Shown: one piece after another, positions 56,491 through 64,000 of the stretch | How positions within the stretch are numbered: the stretch's first letter is position 1 | Layout of the letters: each line of letters starts with the position of its first letter | Assembly (NCBI GenBank): GCA_037043455.1 | Contig: JAWPHD010001222.1 | Location: forward strand, 1 to 64,000 | Direction: 5' to 3' | Origin: Cyrtodaria siliqua | Taxonomy: Eukaryota > Mollusca > Bivalvia > Adapedonta > Hiatellidae | DNA length: 64,000 bases | Position numbers and translations under genes: made by a program | Notes under the pieces: model-generated | Told to the model about the DNA's origin: nothing | Seen by the model: only the letters and a program-made list of their open reading frames with translations | Databases searched by the model: none

Positions 56491-59400
56491 CGTTTTATGA
56501 AACATCTTACGACGCTTTTGCTCTTAAGTCAAATTATTAAATTTATTGCCATAAAAAAGTTCATAAACATGTTTTTTTAACCAATACATATATTGTTCAT
56601 TCAATATTTACACCTTAATTGTTTGTTTCAAATACTTTGAAGAAAAATGATGGAAGGTATTTTATTTTGACTTGAAATTACAGCATATTATATTCATTTT
56701 AAAGTGAGAAACCCTTCTTCCAAACCCATCTTCATGTGAAACACGGAATCGGAGATCGATAAGACGCTAATTAAATTAAAACAATTGTCCTTCATCAAAA
56801 ATCACTGAAAAAGAATCACAAATAAGTAGTTCAATAAATATAATTGAAGTGAAAAAAATGGTGTATAAAACGTACATTACATATGTTTGATAATATCAGA
56901 GCTTCAGAAGTGAATAAGATGCTCGAATTGCGAGGTCAGGGTCAAAACGTTGAACAAAAATGGAGAAAAAACACCAATGTTTTTGTGATAACAATCAAAT
57001 TGCTGGGCTTTAATAATGAAGTATGTATGAACTAAATGAGAAATTTGTAAAAAGTACTCAGTCTACATTTGGAATGTATGTGTTTCGATGAAAATCTTAG
57101 CATTGTGTTATTCGGAAGTCAACGGGACAGAAAATAGTTCACTGTTGCTGTATTCTAAACAGTATGGCCGTTAGCCACACGTGTAAAATGTAAGATCTGC
57201 ATTGCATGTTTGTTACTACAATAAAGATGAAGGTTATATCAGCGATTCCATGTAAATAAAATATATATAGATCTATTTTTTGGGTTTGACTTTTAATGGC
57301 TTTTGGAGGGAATCTGCTGGGGTCTAGGGCACCGACATATTAGTATGACATAGCCAGTATGGATTCCTTCTACATAAATTCGAAATATGATTCTATGAAA
57401 TTTATCGAGCTGTTGCGAATGCTAAGAGATCATTTCTAACGGTTTCTCACAAAGTAATGAGCAACGATGTGTCAGTATCCATGGGTATCATGAATGGAAA
57501 TGCTTTTTATTTTGCGAAACAATGCAATTTTCATTCACTGAAAACCAGAATCGTTTTTAAAATCGTTTTAGCTTAAACAAAAAATACAATGATGTCAAAA
57601 ATGTTTCACTATTCAATGTACCTAATTATATCAAAGTTTTTCATTGTATTAGAAATTAAGAAGAATGCTCAAACCGTGATTTTTTTGACGACTTGCTTAA
57701 CAATTGCATAGAATCACCCTTTTCATACACAAAATACTTGGTTATAAACTGAACAAGTGTAGAAAGATCATTTTCTTGTATCAGTTTGGCGCATTATACG
57801 TGTTGAGCATGTGCACTACTGTGTCAGAAATAAGTCCACACACATACGAGGCTTTATGATTTGGGTGAAAAAATTGCAAAATATACATTAACCAATTTTC
57901 AAAAATCATTTGAGCAGTATAAACAATATTTTGGAAGTTATGAAATTTTGCCTTATATATGTACTCGCCCAGTTTCATTATTTCCAGATTGAATTAGATA
58001 CTCACATTGCGGACATGTTGAAAACAAGTATACTCAAACATTGATAATTTTTGTAATTGATAGGAATAGTGGACTAGAAGATTTTCATGTGTCTAGAGTA
58101 AAATATATTTTTACTTTTTTTGTTATGGATAAAAAGGATGCATGTTGGAATAATTAAATGTCCTAACCCCAGTGATGCTATGAACTGTTTTGTTATGCGT
58201 AAAATATATCATTTTCAATTGAGCAGAACAGTAATTGAGTGTATCAATAATTTGAACGTCACATATGCTATTTGTATTTGTAACCCTGAATAAAAAAAGT
58301 GGTTAACACTCATATTAGGTTATATTGGGAATGAAATTTCAGATGGAGATGCCATGAATGGTGAAGGTTCCCATCAGACATGCCTCCGCAAAGGAGCGAA
58401 CCCATACGGGGCAGAGTATTTGAGATGTAGGATGAAGTTTCCCATCATGCATGCATCGGGAGCGAACCAATTGGGGCAGAGGCCTGTGGCTCCAAAGCCA
58501 TGGCCATAACCACTGGGTTAGCGAGGCCTCTTGTTTGTAACCAAGCTTGTAAACATAATATTTATTATGTAAATACATGTATATAGCTTTTTATAGAGTG
58601 TGAGGCGTTTAGTCCAAAACACAAATTTTATATTAACGTACAAAGTTATTTTGGAAAAATAATAATAGTGATGGATATGCATGTTTTACAAGTGTAGTAA
58701 TATTAGTGCTACAGCTGAAACCACCAGTTGTGCAAAGTTTGTACCAAACATTTTCGTACAAGGGATGTCTGATAGTTAGCTAACTCTATGGATTATCCCA
58801 CTAGTAACACACTAGTCTTCCATCACAATCATCATCTTTTGAATAACATATATACCTTGGTGTTTTCAACAAATAATTGCTTCTCGGAAGTGTGGGCATT
58901 GCATGTTAATGAAAGGTTATATACATTATGAACAACCAAAACAATGTAATCATAGTGTACATTTATAGCATTGAACTTGTAACAGGTTTATGTAGAAAGC
59001 ATGGAATCTCATGTATGCAGTGCCAAAATGTAAGCTCTATGAATTCTATAGAAATTGAGATTCATTTAAATTATTTTTTTAGTTATTTGATCACTCTTTT
59101 CTTACATAAACAAGCAATAATATTAGGTGATGTGAACAAAAGCTCCTACAACTTCGACATGAGTATTGCGCAAAATTTCAAAATTGAATTTCATACAGTT
59201 ACTTTGAACGTGTTTTTAAAACTTATCATACAGTTTCCGGTGATCTTTTTCATTAAAATGTAATTATCACACCTAAAGATAAAACATATTGCACCATTTT
59301 AATATAAGTTACCATATATGCTATTTAAATGATTATAAACCCTGTTGTACTGAGTGCTTGAACAATATTTCAACCACATATTCAATGAAGTGTATACAAT

Positions 59401-59851
59401 ATGTGTATCAAAAGGTTATAAATACATATGTTTGTAATTACATCATGTTTTTCTTTCATTATTTTATATATAAAATTTCCAAATGATGTAAACATGATTC
59501 ATGGTCGTAACCATTGTAACTAGACATTTATTTAACAGACCTTTTGTTTGCTACAGACCTTAAAATTAAGCATCTAACTAAATTTCTGATACCATACAAC
59601 ATTTTGATATATGCATATATAGAATAATATCACTTAAAGTAGATTATGTATATTCAAAATACATCTTAATTAACAATGATTCCTGTTTACAACATTTTTT
59701 TATGAAAAAACATTTTGCCACCCGAACTTAATGCATTTTTCAACAGTATACGCCTGATGACTTTTTTGGGGCACATCCTTGCATCTTGCTCTATGGAAAA
59801 CCATTGTAGATTATCATTTTATAATTAATTTCCCTACTTCTTTAGCTTAAA
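56491..59851. other. Spacer of the 4.8-kb foldback
   Basis: AT-rich with short ORFs only. The longest, plus 58928-59263 (111 residues), has no recognisable motif. Diverged copies of the arm unit occupy about 56640-57000. A tRNA-like SINE piece lies at 58430-58535. Confidence 0.45.
58430..58535 (-). mobile_element. tRNA-derived SINE-like fragment
   Basis: On the minus strand: GAGGCCTCGCTAACCCAGTG GTTATGG (read as an A-box region), an anticodon-like arm TGGC-TTTGGA-GCCA and a B-box-like GGTTCGCTCCC. The loop has six bases and the acceptor ends do not pair. Read as a tRNA-derived SINE head, not a tRNA gene. Confidence 0.4.
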
Positions 59852-60599
59852 GGCCTGTACTACGACTGTATTACAGAAATCAACGATTTTATTATTTTTT
59901 CAACGTTTTGCCACAAAATCTCACAATGTAAACTTTCAAATTAACTTACGATACAATGAAACATTTGTATATATAATTGTGCACCATTTTATCACTTCCA
60001 TGAGATAAGTTTATGTTCAAACATCTTATTACAAAATGATTCCTCTTTTCAGCGATTTTTATGAAAAACACATTTTTAGACCCAAAAATAAAGTAATTGA
60101 TATCGTCGTTTGCTAAAGGACTTATTTCTGGCACATCTCTGTACCCTTCTCTGTGCAAAACAGTAAAGAACTAAGTTTTTACAACTCATTTAGTTGTTTT
60201 TTTAATTTATAGTCTAGTAACACCAAATGTATTACAGAAATCAACGATTTTATTCATTTTTTCCAAGTTTTGCCCCAAAATCTCAAATTATTAACCCAAT
60301 ATCCATCTATAAAACCGTGATTTACATGGAGATGTATTTGAAAGAGCATTTCCGCACTGTTAGAAAATTCTAATTTGCTCAAATTATTTTTTTATAAAAT
60401 TATTCCAGTTTCCGGAGATTTTCTCTTAAAAACGCAACGTTTACCCCAAAATTTAGCATTTCCCACCATCTTTATCTTGAGGACTTTTTTTTTGAAACTC
60501 AATACATATCAGAGATTCTAAAAATCCTAAAATACTTTCTGTTGGAATTAGTTTGACCTAAAACCTACAATTACTAGACTATAAACATGATACCGAATG

Positions 60600-61500
60600 A
60601 AGGTTTTAAATGATATTAAGGTGCAAAGTTAATGCTTTACAGATACTTTAAGATTGTCGTGTACCCCAATAAAGATTCCTATCTACCGTCACAGGTAATA
60701 TTGACTCTTCTTAATATTTTCAAGTTTTTAATGTATGTCTTTTCAGAGCCGATTAAATGAAATTCGAAACTTCCGTATTCAAGTCTAAAGAACGACCCAT
60801 ATAACTTTGTGTTCAACCATTGATTAAATGCATAACGGATTCGGTGTAGCGGTATTTAACATTACACACATATATATTTACAAGAGAGGAATCGTGCGAT
60901 CGAGAGGGAAATATATTTGGTGTTTCATTCGCTCTAAGTAAGTAAGAAACTGCGTCATTAAACATTTGCATTGTATTAATTTCTTAAATTTATTATTAAT
61001 TTGTTCAGTTAATTATTAATTTTAGCATATATTTACTGAAGCTATTTAAACACTATATTTTTTATCATCTGAAACAATTGTGTGAAGCACAATATTTGTG
61101 TTTTTTTGCTAGACTTTTGTTTTTTGATTGTCATTATTAATGCTATACTGCTTATTAGATACAAAACATTGAACTTAACATGTTTTATTTATTTTATTGG
61201 TAATTTTCCTACACTGTTGCCATGTTTTATGAAACTGTATGTTGTATCCTCGCGGGCTTTTAAGCCTATTGGAATTTGGAAATGAAGTTATCTATTTATC
61301 TGTTTAAATATGACCAGATAATTCAATTCAATCTTACATGAGGCCCTCAAAACTGATGCAATTTCAGGAACAATGTATTTGTGTTTTGTTTGATTGTCTA
61401 GTGCTTTTCTAAAATGTTATCCTCTAGTTGATTCCATTTAAATGATATATCTTTGCATTTGAGCTTTTAAAAATGACTCTTAACCATTAACTAAGCACGA
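60600..61500. other. AT-rich intergenic sequence
   Basis: No supported gene. The 67-residue plus ORF at 61082-61285 is hydrophobic but has no splice or family support. Confidence 0.35.
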
Positions 61501-61514
61501 CTATAATAGCCTTT

Positions 61515-61620
61515 GTGGCCATTAACCCAGATCAGCCTGCGAATAATTCTCAGGCTAATCAGGGTTTACAATGCCCTGCTGCTGATATGTCATTTCCCCC
61601 AAACACCCGTTTGTCACATT
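61515..61620. repeat. Dispersed hairpin repeat
   Basis: CCCAGATCAGCCTGCGAATA and the following CTCAGGCTAATCAGGG form an imperfect hairpin (61529-61565). I recognise this block as a frequent dispersed repeat in clam-like genomes. No ends were defined. Confidence 0.45.
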
Positions 61621-62313
61621 AATGGAGTGGCCTAATTCAAAGAAAGAACAGTCCATTATATATATGTTGCGGGTTCAGGCTTTAAATCTGTTCCACCGCA
61701 ACCACAGATGATATACGACCGAAAAAGTTATTATTTCGCAGTCGGACCATTCCATGGTACTTATTACACAATCAAAATTGAAAATGGGTTGTTTTGGCAT
61801 AAAGTACGCAAATGCAGTCATATCGATATATATATGACCGATTTATTTAGTTACAGTCATACAAAAATGGGATATCGTCCAGTGAAATTGTCAACCAAAT
61901 GAATATTTTAGGCATGATCAATGTCAACGATGTAAAACATGACAGTTATTCTGCACCATTGATATGAACATAATATCAGAAAGAATACTTATATGACATA
62001 AGTTGTGCCCTTTATAATATATCAGAAACGTTTAATATTCATACAATTTTATTCAAAGTTGTTTGCCTTTTTACGTGAAATAAATAGGTACATAAAATAG
62101 ACTAAGTCCATTTATCCAGCGAGAGCAGGCGAGACATCATATCTAAATAACATAAACCATTTTACCATTGTTTAAATATATATATATTCTTTATATGCCA
62201 TATGCCTTCAATACACATATGATACACATGCAAAACACGCATTTACATTGTAAATTGAAACATGTGGTATGGTGAAACGTTAGATGAACAGTTCATTTGA
62301 TCGGATTAATATA

Positions 62314-63435
62314 CAGTCAAACCTGGTCATCGGACCACCTTGTTTAAGCGCCCACCAGCCATAAGCAACCACTTTGAGTTCCCACCGACGAGTTTTGCTA
62401 TTAATTGATACTGTATTAAGCGACCACCTCTCTAACGCGACCTACGACCGCATATTTTAGTACCAAAATACCGATTTATGATCAATTAGCGACCGCCATT
62501 TTTTTCTTCAGAAAATAAACTGAATTTTTTTTTTAAGCTATCGGTAATTCACACAGACACGAGATCAAACATAAATTCAACAATAACCTAATTAGCCTTT
62601 GTAATGATCCCCCTGTAGGAGATATCAAATATAAGGTTGCAATAGCAATTATCACCTTCGAATTTGTGGAAATTTGAAAGGTTGAATTGTTCATTAATAT
62701 TCATAAGTTTATTTTTATACGGAGATGGGATTGGTCAATACTGTCAAGTGCCCTCATTAATATTGATGACGTTATATTTATACGACGTAGTGATTGGATA
62801 ACATAATAATTTGTTCATATCACGCGATGGCAACTCGTTATTTTTAACAGCTGATTACAATTTATTGTTTTTAAAGTTATTGCAATCATGTCGTTAACGT
62901 AGACAAGCGAATTAATGTGATTGAACTTAGTAAATCGAAAAGTGCGCGTAAAATAACAGACGAGTTAAGTGTCGGTAAAACACAAATTCAGAACATATTA
63001 AAACGAAAATCGGAGGTTTGAGAGAATTTTGAGAACAATGTGTCTGCTGGCAGAAGGCAGAAAACGTGCCAGTTACGCATCGGGGTTCGAGGTTCCATGA
63101 TGCTATGTCAAGAGTCATGCCAGTGTTTGGGCCTTTGATTCAGGTGAAGGCATTGAAATTCGCAAAAAATCTTAACATTGAGACGTTTAAGGCCTCAAAT
63201 GGATGGTTAGAAGGCATAATGTAGTGTTTATTATTCCTTTACAAGATACCCCATATATATGAAACAATACAAGATACCTACAATGTAAAGCATTCATTAT
63301 AATACATGTACATGACTTTCACTTAATATTTAATAAAAAATTGAACAATGTTAGACACTGTTTTAAGAGATCACCTGTATTAAGAGACCGATTTTGGTCT
63401 TTCCCCTGAGCGGTCTCTTAATCCAGGTTTGACTG
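62314..63435 (+). mobile_element. Tigger/pogo transposon, internally deleted
   Basis: The inverted ends CAGTCAAACCTGG (62314) and CCAGGTTTGACTG (ending 63435) are each flanked by TA, the pogo-type target duplication. The 1,122-bp element keeps only the N-terminal transposase region (62902-63220). The transposase catalytic domain is deleted, so it is non-autonomous. Confidence 0.88.
62902..63220 (+). pseudogene. Tigger transposase N-terminal DNA-binding remnant
   Basis: It reads DKRINVIELSKSKSARKITD, ELSVGKTQIQNILKRKSEV and TGA: a psq-type helix-turn-helix as in CENP-B and pogo transposases. After shifts it continues with FHDAMSRVMPVFGPLI, QVKALKFAKNLNIETFKASN and GWL, the CENP-B-type second HTH. 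RRHNVV follows in another frame, and then the DDE domain is missing. These domains bind the transposon ends in intact relatives. Confidence 0.78.
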
Positions 63436-64000
63436 TATTGTTATTCGGTTTGAACCGTTTTTTCCCCGAATATAGACATGACTAATGATCAATTAGTTTT
63501 GTTTTCACAATGACAAAGAGACAGTCCGTCAATGTCACCATACTATATCATTGAAATTATTTTAAAACCACATGTCATTAAAAGAAAATCTTTGCTTTTT
63601 TTACAATGATGTAATTAAACATTGGGCTGATACGATAACATGACTTATTTTATCTAGAAATGATGCCTCGTCTGCTCTCGCTGGATAAATGGACTATTCT
63701 ATGGAGCAATTTTATTTCACATAAAAACAAAACAACTTCGAGTAAAATTGCATCAAACTTTTCGGGTATGAAAGGCCTTTATATAAGTATTCTTTCTGAT
63801 ATTGGGTTCTCATCAATAGTGTTGAATTACAGTCATGTATTATATGGCTGACATTGCTCATGCCTAAACTATGCATTTGGTTGAGAAAATTTCGCATACG
63901 AGAAAAATATGCTATAAATGTTTTGTACCATAGACATTTATCCAACTACGCCTGTGCAAGAAGTTTTAGGGCGTTGCAGTTTTCAGTAAAAATAACAGCT

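Larger units (their letters stand above)
55746..60580. mobile_element. 4.8-kb foldback with arms of about 740 bp
   Basis: The left arm 55746-56490 and right arm 59852-60580 are inverted copies along their length. Matched blocks include TGGTGGGAAATGCTAAA, AGAGAAAATCTCCGGAAACTG, GAGATTTTGGGGCAAAACTT, CAATTATATATACAAATGTT and TCGTAGTACAG with their complements. Each arm holds two related units of about 350-400 bp, and diverged units continue inward (56640-57000; 59690-59850). No transposase was seen in the 3.4-kb spacer. It is either a large foldback element or an inverted duplication. Confidence 0.8.
61885..63895. mobile_element. Foldback with arms of about 260 bp, hosting a Tigger element
   Basis: The left arm 61885-62150 and right arm 63650-63895 are inverted copies. 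Paired blocks include GTCCATTTATCCAGCGAGAG, AATATCAGAAAGAATACTTA, TTAGGCATGATCAATGTCA and AACCAAATG with their complements. Weak similarity may continue outward to the window end, so the element may not be complete here. A dispersed copy of the arm is at 47,522-47,680. The interior is mostly a Tigger/pogo insertion. Confidence 0.75.

Noticed and set aside
58339..58578. 79-residue minus-strand ORF
   Set aside because: It covers the tRNA-like SINE piece.
58928..59263. 111-residue plus-strand ORF as a foldback-encoded protein
   Set aside because: No motif, AT-rich codons and no similarity to any transposase I know.

Overview
The window looks like a repeat-dominated piece of a bivalve mollusc genome, probably a heterodont clam or mussel. 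The evidence is eukaryotic: AT-rich sequence without operons, candidate split exons, and several non-LTR retrotransposons, a gypsy-type LTR element, and THAP, Tigger/pogo and Crypton-like transposon remains. At least seven tandem arrays with a core of about 140-166 bp recall the bivalve 'pearl' elements, and several are capped by an ACGG or ACAG microsatellite. I could not run a search, so the taxon and family names rest on recall of protein and repeat signatures.

Layout. 1-4.8 kb holds a broken THAP-domain gene (866-1210), a tRNA-headed SINE with a Meta-like centre, an acidic candidate first exon (minus) behind a CRE/ETS promoter-like site, a 68-bp tandem repeat, and a candidate first exon of a type II membrane protein. 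4.76-20.96 kb is a 46-bp minisatellite of about 335 copies with higher-order structure, broken near its right edge by a 558-bp inverted-repeat element. 20.96-24.35 kb is a composite foldback: inverted arms of about 400 bp enclose a 56-bp minisatellite, itself split by a Crypton-like insertion with a 5-bp target duplication. 24.9-28.5 kb is a nest of inverted repeats, poly-G, LINE fragments and a 30/36-bp minisatellite.

30.7-34.6 kb is a decayed LINE (minus) with two later insertions. 36.6-38.85 kb holds LINE 3' ends, one with a clear 13-bp target duplication inside a pearl-like array. 40.1-46.4 kb is mostly pearl-like arrays, lying downstream of and within the introns of a BTB-kelch gene (minus, 43.7-47.05 kb) that appears to lack a BACK domain and carries a frameshift. 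47.75-48.04 kb is an orphan terminal exon on the plus strand. 48.4-52.7 kb is a decayed gypsy-type element (minus; gag, protease, RT, RNase H, integrase zinc finger). 53.6-55.7 kb has more pearl-like copies. 55.75-60.58 kb is a 4.8-kb foldback with arms of about 740 bp. 61.9-63.9 kb is another foldback with a Tigger/pogo derivative inside.

No complete, clearly functional host gene is visible. The host-type signals are isolated exons (4.6, 39.0, 47.8 kb, perhaps 2.95 and 29.2 kb) and the damaged BTB-kelch gene. The strongest theme is repeated nesting: inverted-repeat elements that carry tandem arrays, and mobile elements inserted into those arrays.
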